Shown: positions 1-8,180, counted from the stretch's first letter. The stretch: 64,000 nt of DNA from Hydrogenispora ethanolica (GCF_004340685.1 NZ_SLUN01000026.1:24378-88377), one strand, 5' to 3'. Translations and numbers: made by a program. The notes: generated by a model from the letters alone, not told the origin.

Positions 1-443
1 CCATCCGGGTGGAACGGACCACGCCGGAAGGCAACCCCATCCCCGACGAGCTCTGCCACCAGGGCATCGGTTTCGAGAAGATCTTCGATTGTTTTCATTA
101 TGAGGCACTGACGCTGGAAGAGACCCTGGCCCGCTACAGGATTCCCCCGGTCGTGCTGGACGAGGGAGACGGCTTCCGGGTGATCGAATTGATCGGGGCC
201 GGCCATACCGATAAGTTCCGGCTGCAGCGGCTGGAAGTCGGTAAAGCGCTGGACTGCCGCAATGACGGCCAGTTTTCGATCCTGGCGGTCCTCGCCGGGT
301 CCGGCCGGATCCGTTACAGCGATCGCGTCATGGCGCTGCGGCAGTCGCAGACCGTCTTTTTGCCGGCCGGGCTCACGGTGTTCCGCATCGAAGGGGATCC
401 CGGCCATCCGCTGGAACTGGTGCGCTGCTTCCCGCCGCGCTAA
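1..443 (+). CDS. Mannose-6-phosphate isomerase-like cupin protein, C-terminal part (5' truncated)
   Basis: The reading frame is open at the left edge of the window, so only the C-terminal ~146 residues are seen. The text has the flavour of the type I phosphomannose isomerase C-terminal cupin: a jelly-roll stretch ending in FLPAGLTVFRIEG, with a linker that includes a YRIPP segment. Such enzymes interconvert mannose-6-phosphate and fructose-6-phosphate in the cytoplasm; the metal-binding N-terminal half lies outside the window. A GTG at position 9 could serve as a start, but the frame continues upstream without a stop, so truncation is the simpler reading. Other sugar-phosphate cupins are possible. 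A strong intrinsic terminator follows about 80 bp downstream. Confidence 0.55.
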   Translation, partial: IRVERTTPEGNPIPDELCHQGIGFEKIFDCFHYEALTLEETLARYRIPPVVLDEGDGFRVIELIGAGHTDKFRLQRLEVGKALDCRNDGQFSILAVLAGSGRIRYSDRVMALRQSQTVFLPAGLTVFRIEGDPGHPLELVRCFPPR

Positions 444-523
444 CCGAGGAAGAATGCGGAACAATCACGTAAGCAGCGACCGTTTTTTCATCGAAAATAT
501 GCAATCAACCATGTTACCGTTGC

Positions 524-560
524 GAACCGGGCCCCAAAGGGTCCCGGTTCTTTGTCTGTT
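524..560 (+). terminator. Intrinsic terminator after the isomerase-like gene
   Basis: GAACCGGG-CCC pairs with GGG-T-CCCGGTTC (524-550) and is followed by a T-rich TTTGTCTGTT run. Confidence 0.7.
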
Positions 561-666
561 CATGCAAGACCATTCAGTGCCAGCGAATATCGTTTACGGC
601 AATCATGAAACACTTTAACGCCTCCCCGCTAATCAAAAGGATTTGAAGAATATCATTGCCTACCTG

Positions 667-960
667 AAGACGCAATCACTTTTACAAAAACAGTTTACGA
701 AGTCGCCGAAAATGAATTGGCGGTGACTGCCATCGTAAATTTGGTTACTGAATGCGAAGCGGCAGTCACTGCCGTAAGGTATTTCGTTACTGAAAATGAA
801 GCGGCGCTTACTGCCGGAGTGTATTTTGTTACTGAATGAACTCCGGCAACGACTGCCGTTTGATTTTTTATTATCGAAGCAAGTCCGGCGGTCGTTGCCG
901 GAGTTCCCGCAGTGATTGCCGCAACTGCGGCGCTGACCGCCGGGGATCATCTGGTTGATC
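667..960. repeat. Seven degenerate 42-bp tandem repeats
   Basis: Units start at 667 (weakest), 709, 751, 793, 835, 877 and 919, each exactly 42 bp. The common core is GCGGCRNTNACTGCCG followed by an AT-rich half ending near GTTACTG. Read on the plus strand the units give a 14-residue period (NELAVTAIVNLVTE, then CEAAVTAVRYFVTE, then NEAALTAGVYFVTE), but the frame has no start codon and is broken by stops after the third good unit. The minus-strand frame of 96 codons here is also only a reflection of the repeat. Non-coding minisatellite or a decayed repeat-protein gene are both possible. The rest of 444-1044 holds nothing else recognisable. Confidence 0.85.
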
Positions 961-1044
961 CGGGAATGATTTGCCTTGGATTACCATTGGCGGAAATGGC
1001 GCTCGGTCGTTATAAGATAAAAATCAAACATATCCGAAAAGTAA

Positions 1045-1073
1045 TTGGCAATTTGTCGCGTTTCATGTATAAT
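1045..1073 (+). promoter_or_regulatory. Sigma-A promoter for the 1132 gene
   Basis: TTGGCA (1045-1050), exactly 17 bp, TATAAT (1068-1073). Transcription would start near 1080, about 50 bp before the gene. Confidence 0.8.
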
Positions 1074-1131
1074 ATAAATGGAAAATAGAGGAAATTTACG
1101 ATTGAACGGGTGGGAATGAAGGAGAGCGGCA

Positions 1132-1686
1132 ATGAACGAGGATCACGAAAAGATCGTCATGGCGAAGCTGGTTTTGGAAAAGATCGCCGGAGGCGTCAAT
1201 CCGTTGACCCATGAAGCCATTCCGCAGGACAGTTTCCTGAATGAGCCCAAGATCATCCGTTGCTTTTATTTTGTGGCGGAAATATTGGATCAAGTCGCGC
1301 GTGGCGCCTATCGTTCGGGCGGCGGCAAACCGGCCGCGGCCTTCGTGATTACCCCGGAACAAAAACAGCGGTTACAGTTCACCCCGGGCAAGATCGGTGT
1401 CAACGAGTTTGCCAAATGCGTCAATCTGAGCCTCGACCTGAATCAAAGCAAGAAACTGACCGGGGTCGAGCTGAATAAAAGGCTGAAAAAACTGGGCGTC
1501 TTAAGCGAAGAGAGCGGCCCGGACGGCAAAACGCGCACGATCACCAATCAGAAATCGCTCGATTATGGGTTTGAAAGCGAGAAGCGCTCCTATAACGGCG
1601 CGGAGTATACCATGGTGGTCCTGAACGAAAAGGGCAAACGCTATCTGCTGGACAACCTCGAATCGATTATGGCCATGGAAGTTTAA
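1132..1686 (+). CDS. Hypothetical protein with winged-helix-like C-terminus
   Basis: The protein has 184 residues and I do not recognise the family. The N-terminal part contains VNPLTHEAIPQDSFL and then a predicted helix IIRCFYFVAEILDQVA. The C-terminal ~80 residues (LNKRLKKLGVLSEES, GKTRTITNQKSLDYG, LNEKGKRYLLDNL) resemble the short LNxWLxxxG / PTxxG DNA-binding modules seen in phage-type and accessory proteins. It has no signal peptide or membrane segment. An AAGGAG ribosome site precedes the ATG, and a consensus promoter lies 60 bp upstream. A DNA-related role is a guess from the C-terminal pattern only. The next gene starts 27 bp downstream in the same direction, so the two are probably co-transcribed. 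Confidence 0.7.
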   Translation: MNEDHEKIVMAKLVLEKIAGGVNPLTHEAIPQDSFLNEPKIIRCFYFVAEILDQVARGAYRSGGGKPAAAFVITPEQKQRLQFTPGKIGVNEFAKCVNLSLDLNQSKKLTGVELNKRLKKLGVLSEESGPDGKTRTITNQKSLDYGFESEKRSYNGAEYTMVVLNEKGKRYLLDNLESIMAMEV

Positions 1687-1713
1687 TCACGGCAATTGGG
1701 GGAGGATTTGCGG

Positions 1714-2247
1714 ATGAAAACGTTGGTGATCTACCGGTCGAAAAGCGGTTTCGCGCGGCAATATGCGGAATGGATCGCTGCGGATTTACAAGCCGATCTC
1801 TACGAGGCGGCCCAGGTGACTCCGGCGCTGTGGGAGAGCTATGACACCGTGATTTACGGTGCCGGCCTGTATGCGGTGGGCATCAACGGGATCAAGCTGA
1901 TCAAGGAGAACCTCGACAAACTGCGCGGCAAGAAGGTCATCGTCTTCGCCACCGGCGCCTCGCCCGCCCGCGACGCGGTAAGCGACGAAGTCCGAGCCAA
2001 GAACTTCACCCCCGAGCAACAGCAACGGATCCGCTTCTTTTATTTGCGGGGCGGCTTTAACTACCATAAACTGCAACCATGCGACAAAGTTGTAATGAGC
2101 TTGATGAAATGGAGTCTGAAAAGAAAAAAACAATTGACTCTGGATGACCAGGGGCTGCTGGCCGCCTATGACCAGCCGGTGGACTTCACGGACCGGCGGA
2201 ACATCGCGGATCTGGTGGCTTACGCCAAGGCCGCGCAGCCGCTTTGA
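1714..2247 (+). CDS. Flavodoxin-domain protein
   Basis: The product is a 177-residue cytoplasmic protein with a flavodoxin-like fold. The N-terminal strand and phosphate-binding loop read KTLVIYRSKSGFARQYAEWIA, followed by VIYGAGLYAVGINGIKLI and a third strand KVIVFATGASPA. This pattern matches the Flavodoxin_5/HemG-like group that binds FMN and acts in electron transfer or as a quinone-linked oxidoreductase; the exact partner is unknown. I chose the ATG at 1714 because GGGGGAGG lies 8-15 bp before it; an in-frame upstream start at 1696 has no ribosome site. It follows the 1132 gene closely and probably shares its promoter. A perfect 9-bp-stem hairpin (2274-2295) follows the stop codon. Confidence 0.8.
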   Translation: MKTLVIYRSKSGFARQYAEWIAADLQADLYEAAQVTPALWESYDTVIYGAGLYAVGINGIKLIKENLDKLRGKKVIVFATGASPARDAVSDEVRAKNFTPEQQQRIRFFYLRGGFNYHKLQPCDKVVMSLMKWSLKRKKQLTLDDQGLLAAYDQPVDFTDRRNIADLVAYAKAAQPL

Positions 2248-2273
2248 AAGCGCTGGCTTATCGGTCAAAATAA

Positions 2274-2295
2274 AAGATGATCCGACGATCATCTT
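2274..2295. terminator. Hairpin after the flavodoxin gene
   Basis: AAGATGATC pairs with GATCATCTT across a CGAC loop. There is no T-run on the plus strand, so termination is only probable. Confidence 0.4.
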
Positions 2296-2456
2296 ATGGG
2301 GACGGACTTTATTTTCGGTCGCTGGGCCGGGGACTAACCGGTTTGGGGAGTTTTTGAACGCTCCCGTTATAGAGCGGCTTTTTGCCGCTGGCCGTTTCGG
2401 AACTCATGCCAGATCACCTCGATGGATAGAATCTCCATCGCAGTGGGGTTTATGCG

Positions 2457-3065
2457 CTAAATTAAGGTAATGCTGTCCACTTTGGTCAGATCGATGATGA
2501 TGCCGGTGCCTTCGGCGGGTTCGTTCAGGAACTCGCCGTCCTCGGTAAACTCGCGGATCCCTTTGATCAGGATCAAACGCTCGTCCTCGGCCACATCGGC
2601 CAGCTCGACATAGCCTTCCAGCAACCGCTGCCCCAGCTTGACGGTCACCCAGCGTCCCGCGCTCGCTTCCGGAGAATAGTTGGGGTCAAAAACCGCCGCG
2701 TAAAGGTTGGGCGGGGTTATTTTCCCCATCAGCCCGAGCCGGCGCAACACCCGGTACAAAAGGTCATGGATGCGGATGAGAAAGACGGCGATGCCCCAGA
2801 GGAAACTGAGGACGATCATAACGGCGGCGCTCCAGAGCGGATAACGGGGGATCAGAGTAAGCAGCGATTTTCCCAGGATTGCATATAGCACGGCATACAT
2901 GCCGCAACTATAAAAGATACTGGAGTAGGTGATCTCGATCTCTTTGAAGTCTCGTTTCGGTTGCGGTTTGCGATATAAGGAATTGCTGACCGAATAGGCC
3001 ACGAAGCCCGGCAGAATGAAGGCGATTACCAAGAAAAGCTTGGTCGCGGAGTCGAGCTCGCTCAT
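2457..3065 (-). CDS. DUF6338-like membrane protein
   Basis: The product has 202 residues. The N-terminus is a membrane helix (LFLVIAFILPGFVAYSVSN) with the LPGF motif typical of the DUF6338 family. Two more hydrophobic segments follow (SSIFYSCGMYAVLYAILG and AAVMIVLSFLWGIAVFLI), then a soluble C-terminal domain of about 90 residues with a WVTVKLGQRLLEGYV strand region. The function of the family is unknown; members often occur in accessory regions. The start codon overlaps the stop of the upstream small gene (ATGA), implying translational coupling. The assignment rests on the LPGF helix and overall layout, so it is moderate. Confidence 0.65.
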   Translation of the reverse strand: MSELDSATKLFLVIAFILPGFVAYSVSNSLYRKPQPKRDFKEIEITYSSIFYSCGMYAVLYAILGKSLLTLIPRYPLWSAAVMIVLSFLWGIAVFLIRIHDLLYRVLRRLGLMGKITPPNLYAAVFDPNYSPEASAGRWVTVKLGQRLLEGYVELADVAEDERLILIKGIREFTEDGEFLNEPAEGTGIIIDLTKVDSITLI

Positions 3066-3289
3066 GGAACCTTAAGCGGCCGCAAGCTTTTCCCGACAAC
3101 ATAGCTTTCGTTGTCTTCGGCGAGGCAAACCGTTCTTTCATTCAACCCGGCGGTCGGAGCGGCCTCTTGGACCGCGACGGCGTGAGCCGGATCCTTTGCG
3201 CAGCGGGCGTTGGTATTTTCGCTGGGCCGTCCGCTGGCGGGCTTGGTCAGCTTGGCGACTCTGCCAATATATAATACTTCGCGATTCAT
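3062..3289 (-). CDS. Small hypothetical protein coupled to the DUF6338-like gene
   Basis: It has 75 residues starting MNREVLYIGRVAKLTKPASG. I see no membrane segment and no known domain. I chose the ATG at 3289 because GGAGG sits six bases upstream; the frame extends to 3331 but without a ribosome site there. The stop codon overlaps the start of the following membrane protein gene in an ATGA, so the pair is probably one operon. The sequence is low in conserved residues, and a regulatory or accessory role cannot be assigned. Confidence 0.6.
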   Translation of the reverse strand: MNREVLYIGRVAKLTKPASGRPSENTNARCAKDPAHAVAVQEAAPTAGLNERTVCLAEDNESYVVGKSLRPLKVP

Positions 3290-3563
3290 CGGGGCCTCCG
3301 CAGACGTTGAGTTTTCGTGAAAAAGTAACATTATGTAATACTATTATAATATATTCCCAAATCGCATTCAAGTTTATTGTAAAAGCGGGAACCGGGAAGT
3401 CAAAAATCTTTTATCGATCAGAGAATTGTATTATTCCCTTTCACCACCGGACCGACAAAATGGCTTCCTACAGAAGGACGTATTTTATATCGTTCTTCGA
3501 CACTATGTGATATAATTAACAAAGTAAATTTGACTCGGCTTATACAACCTGAGGGGGTTTATC

Positions 3564-3818
3564 ATGAAAACCATTCCGGTACAGATCTGTTTCGGCACCC
3601 ATTGCACGATGATGGGGGCGATGGATATTTTGGAAGCTGTCACCGAGCTCAAAGAGCGGATGACGGACTGCCTGATCGAGATCGAGATCGTGAAATGTTT
3701 CGGCGATTGCAATTTGGACCGGTTCGCTCCGGTCGTGGTGGTCAGCGGCGAGCGGTTCAACTCGGCCACCACCGAACAGGTGATGGCCAGGATCATGAGC
3801 GAGGCGATCCGGGCATGA
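3564..3818 (+). CDS. Thioredoxin-like [2Fe-2S] ferredoxin, hydrogenase operon
   Basis: The product is an 84-residue protein with four cysteines in the thioredoxin-like ferredoxin pattern: C9 and C14 (QICFGTHCTMMG) and the pair in VKCFGDCN. This is the NuoE/HydC-type [2Fe-2S] fold that shuttles electrons. A ribosome site GAGGGGG precedes the ATG. The stop overlaps the start of the [FeFe] hydrogenase gene (ATGA), so the protein is very probably the electron partner of that hydrogenase, or a small subunit of it. The coupling and cysteine spacing are seen directly; the partnership is inferred. Confidence 0.85.
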   Translation: MKTIPVQICFGTHCTMMGAMDILEAVTELKERMTDCLIEIEIVKCFGDCNLDRFAPVVVVSGERFNSATTEQVMARIMSEAIRA

Positions 3819-5317
3819 GGGGCGTTTACACTTCGATCACCAAGATCCGGCGGCAGGTCTTCGCGGAGATCGCCCGAATGGCCTACGAGGGGAACCTCCA
3901 GGAGCAACTGGAGGAAGCGCCGTACAAGATCCTCCCCGGCGAGGTGGCCCAGTACCGCGAGAGCATCTTCAAAGAGCGGGCCATCGTCGGCGAACGGCTC
4001 CGGCTGGCCCTGGGGCTGCCCATCCGCAAGGTCGACAAGCATTCCCGGCTCTCGCAAGGCATCGAGGCGGCGGATGTGGCGGAGCGCATTCTCCAGCCGC
4101 CGCTGGTGAATGTGATTCCTTTCGCCTGCGAGGCCTGCCCGACTGATGCGTTCTATGTCACCGACAACTGCCGCAAGTGCCTGGCGCACCCCTGCACCTT
4201 CGTCTGCCCGGTGAAAGCGGTCGGCCTGGGGAAGGACCGCGCCCATATCGATCAGGAGAAGTGCATCAAATGCGGCAAATGCAAGGAAGCCTGCCCCTAC
4301 AACGCCATCGTCCGTTATGACCGGCCTTGCGCCGCCGCCTGCGGCGTCAACGCCATCGAAAGCGATTATCTGGGCCGGGCGCAGATCAACGCCGAGAAGT
4401 GCGTCTCCTGCGGCTTATGCATCGTGAATTGCCCGTTCGGGGCCATCGCCGACAAGTCGGAGCTGTTTCAGGTGATCAATGCGCTCAACCGCGGCGACCG
4501 GGTGGTGGTGGAGCTGGCGCCGTCGTTCGTGGGGCAGTTCGGCCCGCTGGCCACGCCGGCCAAGATCGTCCAGGGACTGAAGCTGCTGGGCTTCAGCGAC
4601 GTGGTGGAGGTCAGCCTGGGCGCGGACATCGCCTCGATTCACGAGGCCCATGTCTTCCTGGACAATGTGCCGCAGCACCAGCCTTATCTGGGCACTTCCT
4701 GCTGCCCGTCCTGGGCGCTGATGGCCGAGAAGTTCTTCCCGGACCAGTTCGCCAATATCTCCTCGTCGCACACGCCGATGGTGGCGGCGGCCAAGGCCAT
4801 CAAGGAGCGCGATCCCGAGGCCCGGGTGGTCTTCACCGGCCCCTGTGTCGCCAAGAAGAATGAGGCCCTGGACGACGAGGTTAAACCGTATATCGATTTC
4901 GTGCTCACCTTCGAAGAGCTGATCGCCATGTGGGTGGCGCGAGAGATTGATTTGACCGCGCTGGAGGAAGGGGCCGACGGCGCCGAATTGACCGACAGCT
5001 CCAGCTACGGCCGGAACTACGCCAACTGTGGCGGCGTGGCCGCGGCGATCACCCGGAATATTCAAGAGCTGGAACCCGGCCGCGAGGTCCCCGTCGACCG
5101 GGCCGATAACCTGAGCGACTGCCGCAAGATGCTGACCCTCGCCAAAGCGGGCAAACGCGACGGCTATCTGCTGGAAGGGATGGCCTGCCCCGGCGGCTGT
5201 GTCGGCGGCCCGGGCACCCTGCTCGCCACGCGCCAGGGCTCGGTGAAGGTCCAGGAGTTCGCCAAGCATTCGCCCTATCCGACCGCGTTTGACAATCCCA
5301 AGGCCAAGGAGGACTGA
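3815..5317 (+). CDS. Monomeric [FeFe] hydrogenase, group B type
   Basis: The product has 500 residues and is cytoplasmic. The N-terminal part starts YTSITKIRRQVFAEIAR, as in the TIGR04105 group B1/B3 family. Cysteine-rich ferredoxin modules follow: CEACP and CRKCLAHPCTFVCP (about 105-131), CIKCGKCKEACP (150-161) and CVSCGLCIVNCP (196-207). The H-cluster domain shows all three signatures: TSCCPSW (294-300), GPCVAKKNE (342-350) and EGMACPGGCVGG (454-465). It should catalyse reversible proton reduction with ferredoxin-type electrons. The start at 3815 gives an ATGA overlap with the ferredoxin gene; the longer frame from 3530 reads through that gene in another frame and is not used. No maturase genes (HydE, F, G) are in the window. 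Confidence 0.93.
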   Translation: MRGVYTSITKIRRQVFAEIARMAYEGNLQEQLEEAPYKILPGEVAQYRESIFKERAIVGERLRLALGLPIRKVDKHSRLSQGIEAADVAERILQPPLVNVIPFACEACPTDAFYVTDNCRKCLAHPCTFVCPVKAVGLGKDRAHIDQEKCIKCGKCKEACPYNAIVRYDRPCAAACGVNAIESDYLGRAQINAEKCVSCGLCIVNCPFGAIADKSELFQVINALNRGDRVVVELAPSFVGQFGPLATPAKIVQGLKLLGFSDVVEVSLGADIASIHEAHVFLDNVPQHQPYLGTSCCPSWALMAEKFFPDQFANISSSHTPMVAAAKAIKERDPEARVVFTGPCVAKKNEALDDEVKPYIDFVLTFEELIAMWVAREIDLTALEEGADGAELTDSSSYGRNYANCGGVAAAITRNIQELEPGREVPVDRADNLSDCRKMLTLAKAGKRDGYLLEGMACPGGCVGGPGTLLATRQGSVKVQEFAKHSPYPTAFDNPKAKED

Positions 5318-5368
5318 AGTCCGGCCCTCCCCGGTGATTTTCAGCTAAATAAATTGAATTCAATTAGA

Positions 5369-5495
5369 AGCGTTGTGATAAACCCTGCCCGAAGGTCAGG
5401 GTGAACACAAAAGCTCAGAAAAGCAAGTGATAAAGTCGTTTTAAATCTTTTTGCAAGCTGACTTCCGTTTCAAAAGACTTTATCACATGGCTTTT
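5369..5495. repeat. Dispersed palindromic repeat, family A, copy 1
   Basis: It shares with 24507-24614 the leader AGCGTTGTGAT, then GTGAACACAAAAGCTCAG, then a stem-loop. The arms are AAAAGC-AA-GTGATAAAGTC (5419-5437) and GACTTTATCAC-ATG-GCTTTT (5476-5495). The loop sequence differs between copies while the arms are conserved. This copy has 21 extra bases in the leader (about 5381-5401) that themselves form a small hairpin. It lies just 3' of the hydrogenase gene. Confidence 0.8.
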
Positions 5496-5497
5496 AG

Positions 5498-5532
5498 ATC
5501 ACCGCCCAGCATCAAGAGGCGGTGATTTTTTG
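5498..5532 (+). terminator. Intrinsic terminator of the hydrogenase operon
   Basis: ATCACCGCC (5498-5506) pairs with GGCGGTGAT (5518-5526), followed by a run of T. It sits directly after the palindromic repeat. Confidence 0.85.
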
Positions 5533-5678
5533 TGGCTTTGAGGTGGCCCGGGTCCAGCCCGGAAATATAAGCGGCTGCCGTTTTATCGGGATCAGAGTTG
5601 TTATTTTTTGCATGCCAGGCCGGCCGTTTCGCATTTGGACCCTCCGTGAGTTGGAGAAATACCAGCTGCGGTTGCCCA

Positions 5679-5703
5679 CTGTAGCGCTACAGTTCCGCTG
5701 CAA
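5679..5703 (+). promoter_or_regulatory. Putative MocR operator upstream of the PHP gene
   Basis: A perfect palindrome CTGTAGCGCTACAG (5679-5692) runs into TTCC and CTGCAA. The core CGCTACAGTTCC (5685-5696) recurs at 8157-8168 in front of the mocR/MFS genes. In both places the core ends 13 bases before the first base of the -35 box, which suggests an activator site for the adjacent MocR regulator. Confidence 0.65.
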
Positions 5704-5708
5704 GCCGC

Positions 5709-5736
5709 TTGCCAGTCCGCCGCAACATGCTATTAT
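5709..5736 (+). promoter_or_regulatory. Promoter of the PHP gene
   Basis: TTGCCA (5709-5714), 16 bp, TATTAT (5731-5736). The expected transcript would begin close to the strong hairpin at 5744. Confidence 0.7.
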
Positions 5737-5743
5737 GATAGGT

Positions 5744-5780
5744 GGGAGCGAAACCGGCTGTGCGGGCCGGTTTCGCTCCC
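5744..5780 (+). promoter_or_regulatory. Perfect 15-bp leader hairpin at the predicted 5' end of the PHP mRNA
   Basis: GGGAGCGAAACCGGC (5744-5758) pairs perfectly with 5766-5780 across a 7-base loop. It begins within a few bases of the expected transcription start, so it would cap the mRNA. There is no T-run after it, so it is not a simple terminator; a stabilising or regulatory role is inferred. Confidence 0.6.
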
Positions 5781-5858
5781 GCCCATACCCTAAAAACCCA
5801 GAAAGGGCCGGTGCCATTCGGGTCCGGAACCGGGCGGCCCGGCGAAAGGAGCCAGAGG

Positions 5859-6755
5859 ATGATACCCATCGATCTGCATATCCACTCCTGGCACAGTTCC
5901 GACGGCGAGCTGTCCATCGGGGAGATTCTTAAGGAGAGCCGGCGGCTGGGGATGAAGACCATCGCCATCACCGACCACAACCGGGTCGGAGGCGTGGCCG
6001 AAGCGCTGCGCCATGGCGAACAGCTGGGAATCGAGGTGATTCCGGGCATTGAGATTGACTGTAGTTTCCAGGGGATCGATCTCCATCTGCTCGGCTATTA
6101 TGTGGATGAGCGCCAGCCGGAGCTGCAGCGCCTAGGAGAGGAGATGGAGGCCCGGGAGTTGCAGGCTTTCCCGCGGGTTCTGGCCGAGCTGCGCAAGCTG
6201 GGGCTGGTGGTCGACCCCGCGGCGCTGCTGCAAAAGGCCGCCGGCAATGTTCCCAGCCCGGAGCTGATCGCCGAGGTGCTGCTGGCCGACCCGGCCAGCG
6301 CCGGCCATCCGTTGCTCGAGCCCTACCGGCCGGGCGGCAGCCGGAGCGACATGCCCTATCTCAACTTTTACCGGGATTTCATGGCCCAAGGCAAAGCCGC
6401 CCATGTCCCCCTGGAGTTGCTGCGGCTTGAGGACGCCGTGGAGCTGGTCCGCCAGTGCCGGGGCATCCCGGTCATCGCCCACCCTGGCGACAATCTGCGG
6501 GAGCAGCCGGAACTCATCGACGCCGTCATCGGCCAGGGAGTACTGGGAATCGAGGCTTTCAGCAATTACCACAGCGCCGCCCAGACGGAATATTTCTGCC
6601 GGAAAGCCCGGGCCCACCGGGTCCTGGTCACTGGGGGCAGCGACTTTCACGGCAAGAATAAGCCGACCATCGGCATCGGCGGTTACGACTGTCCGGCCGA
6701 CCCCCTGGAATGGCTCGGGGAGCTGCGGCGGGCCCGCGCCGGACTTTTGCCCTGA
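5859..6755 (+). CDS. PHP-domain phosphoesterase
   Basis: The protein has 298 residues and is cytoplasmic. It opens with the PHP metal-site motif DLHIHSWHSSDGELS, then AITDHNRVGG, a glutamate-bearing IPGIEIDC, then VIAHPGD and the C-terminal GGSDFHGKN. All expected histidine/aspartate ligands of the polymerase-and-histidinol-phosphatase superfamily are present. The closest pattern is the TrpH/RnmA subgroup, which removes phosphates from nucleotide 3' ends or degrades short RNA, but the substrate is not proven. The ATG at 5859 follows AAAGGAG at a good distance; a longer frame from 5742 would read through the leader hairpin. Its promoter shares an operator-like motif with the mocR-MFS intergenic region. 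Confidence 0.88.
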   Translation: MIPIDLHIHSWHSSDGELSIGEILKESRRLGMKTIAITDHNRVGGVAEALRHGEQLGIEVIPGIEIDCSFQGIDLHLLGYYVDERQPELQRLGEEMEARELQAFPRVLAELRKLGLVVDPAALLQKAAGNVPSPELIAEVLLADPASAGHPLLEPYRPGGSRSDMPYLNFYRDFMAQGKAAHVPLELLRLEDAVELVRQCRGIPVIAHPGDNLREQPELIDAVIGQGVLGIEAFSNYHSAAQTEYFCRKARAHRVLVTGGSDFHGKNKPTIGIGGYDCPADPLEWLGELRRARAGLLP

Positions 6756-6782
6756 GCGGTCGCAGTCCCGTCGCCGGTATGC

Positions 6783-8135
6783 TCAGGGGGCGAGCTGCCG
6801 GCGGAGCTCGGCCGCGATGGCGGCGACGCCCCGCTCGATGGCCGGGCCATCGGTCCGGGCGATGCTGAGCCGGATCCCTTTCTCGTAGAAGGAGCGATCC
6901 AGGTAGTAGGAGTCGCCGGGGGCGACCAGGACCCGCCGGGCCCGGAGCGCGGCGATCAGCCCGCCCTCGGAGGCGGCCGGCGGCAGCTTCAGATAGGAGT
7001 AGGGCCCGGACCCGCCTCCGGTCCACTGGGCGCCCAGCCCGGTCAGGAGCGGGATTTGCCGCTCCAAACAGCGGAGTCTTTCGCTCAGCTCCTTGCCAAA
7101 GGCGGCGGCGTGTTTCTTCAGCAGGTTGCTACGGATATAGATCTCCAACGTCGCCTGGGAAATCAGCGACGGGGTGAAGTAGGAGTAGTAGTAGGACAGC
7201 TCGATATACTTCTCGAAGGTCGGCAGCAGGCCGGCGGGGAGCACCACCAGGCCGATCCGCAGCCAGGGCAGGATCTTGGTGAAAGTCTTCAAATAAATAT
7301 GGTGGCGGTGGTCGCCCTCGGCGAAGACCGGGTCATAGCCGCGTTCGCTCATCACGTCCCCAAAATAGTCGTCCTCCACGATATACACGTCGTAACGGGC
7401 CGCCAGTTCGGCCAGGCGCTTCCGCTCGGCGCGGCGGTAGGCGGTTCCCAGCGGGTTGTGGTTGTGGGGCACGGTATAAAAAAACTTGATGGTCCCGGAG
7501 CGAAAGAGGCTTTCCAGCCGCTCCAGATCGATCCCCTGCCGGTCCCTGGCAACGCCCTGGACCCTGGAACCGGAGAATTTGAGGAAATCCAGGTAATAGC
7601 CATAGGTCGGCTGTTCGACCAGCACGGTCTCCCGGCCGTTGGGGAAGGGCATCTGGGTCAGAATGCTCAGCACCGGTTGCGCCCCCAGGGAGACCAGAAT
7701 ATGCTCGGTCTCGGCGAAAACTTGAAAATCCGCCAGATAGGACGCAAGTAAAGCGCGGAGCGAGGCCACGCCCTTGATGTCGTGATCGATGGCTTGACCC
7801 CGGTAAAGGTCGACCGCTCGGTCCAGGCAGTGCTTGAGATCGGGGGTATGAACCGCGCCGCTCATCGGGTTGCCGGTCGAGAAATCGATGGCGGACCCGT
7901 CCCGCTCGGGCTGGTGCAGCAGGTTTTCGACCACGTAGTACCCGCTCTGCGGCACCGAATAGACCAGGTGCTTGCTTTTTAGCGTTTCATAGACTTTCAC
8001 GGCAGTGCTCTGGCTGCAGCGATAGGTGCGGCATAAATCCCGCACCGAAGGCAGCTGCCTGCCGGGCTGATATTTCTTCCGCATGATCGCCTGTTCCAAC
8101 TCGGAGACGATCCGCTGATAGATCGGTTTTGCCAC
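6783..8135 (-). CDS. MocR-type regulator (GntR HTH fused to aminotransferase fold)
   Basis: The product has 450 residues. Residues ~1-70 form a GntR winged helix (YQRIVSELEQAIMRKKYQPG, LPSVRDLCRTYRCSQSTAVKVYETL). The remainder is a class I aminotransferase fold with NHNPLGTAY and the PLP lysine in LKTFTKILPWLRIG. MocR proteins use PLP or an amino compound as effector and usually act as activators or dual regulators of nearby genes. It is transcribed divergently from the MFS gene. The shared motif CGCTACAGTTCC lies just upstream of its start (8157-8168) and recurs before the PHP gene, giving two probable targets. The cognate ligand cannot be read from the sequence. Confidence 0.9.
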   Translation of the reverse strand: MAKPIYQRIVSELEQAIMRKKYQPGRQLPSVRDLCRTYRCSQSTAVKVYETLKSKHLVYSVPQSGYYVVENLLHQPERDGSAIDFSTGNPMSGAVHTPDLKHCLDRAVDLYRGQAIDHDIKGVASLRALLASYLADFQVFAETEHILVSLGAQPVLSILTQMPFPNGRETVLVEQPTYGYYLDFLKFSGSRVQGVARDRQGIDLERLESLFRSGTIKFFYTVPHNHNPLGTAYRRAERKRLAELAARYDVYIVEDDYFGDVMSERGYDPVFAEGDHRHHIYLKTFTKILPWLRIGLVVLPAGLLPTFEKYIELSYYYSYFTPSLISQATLEIYIRSNLLKKHAAAFGKELSERLRCLERQIPLLTGLGAQWTGGGSGPYSYLKLPPAASEGGLIAALRARRVLVAPGDSYYLDRSFYEKGIRLSIARTDGPAIERGVAAIAAELRRQLAP

Positions 8136-8151
8136 GCCGTTTCCACTCCTT

Positions 8152-8175
8152 TGTACCGCTACAGTTCCATTGTAA
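8152..8175. promoter_or_regulatory. Putative MocR operator between mocR and the MFS gene
   Basis: TGTACCGCTACAGTTCC followed by ATTGTAA matches the site at 5679-5703. It lies just upstream of the MFS -35 box and within the mocR promoter/leader on the other strand, allowing both activation of the transporter and autoregulation. Confidence 0.65.
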
Positions 8176-8180
8176 CATGC

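Noticed and set aside
660..950. 96-codon minus-strand frame with 14-residue repeats
   Set aside because: It is the reflection of a 42-bp tandem repeat and has no ribosome site.
4415..5269. Long minus-strand frame across the hydrogenase gene
   Set aside because: It is antisense to a clear [FeFe] hydrogenase; high GC keeps shadow frames open.
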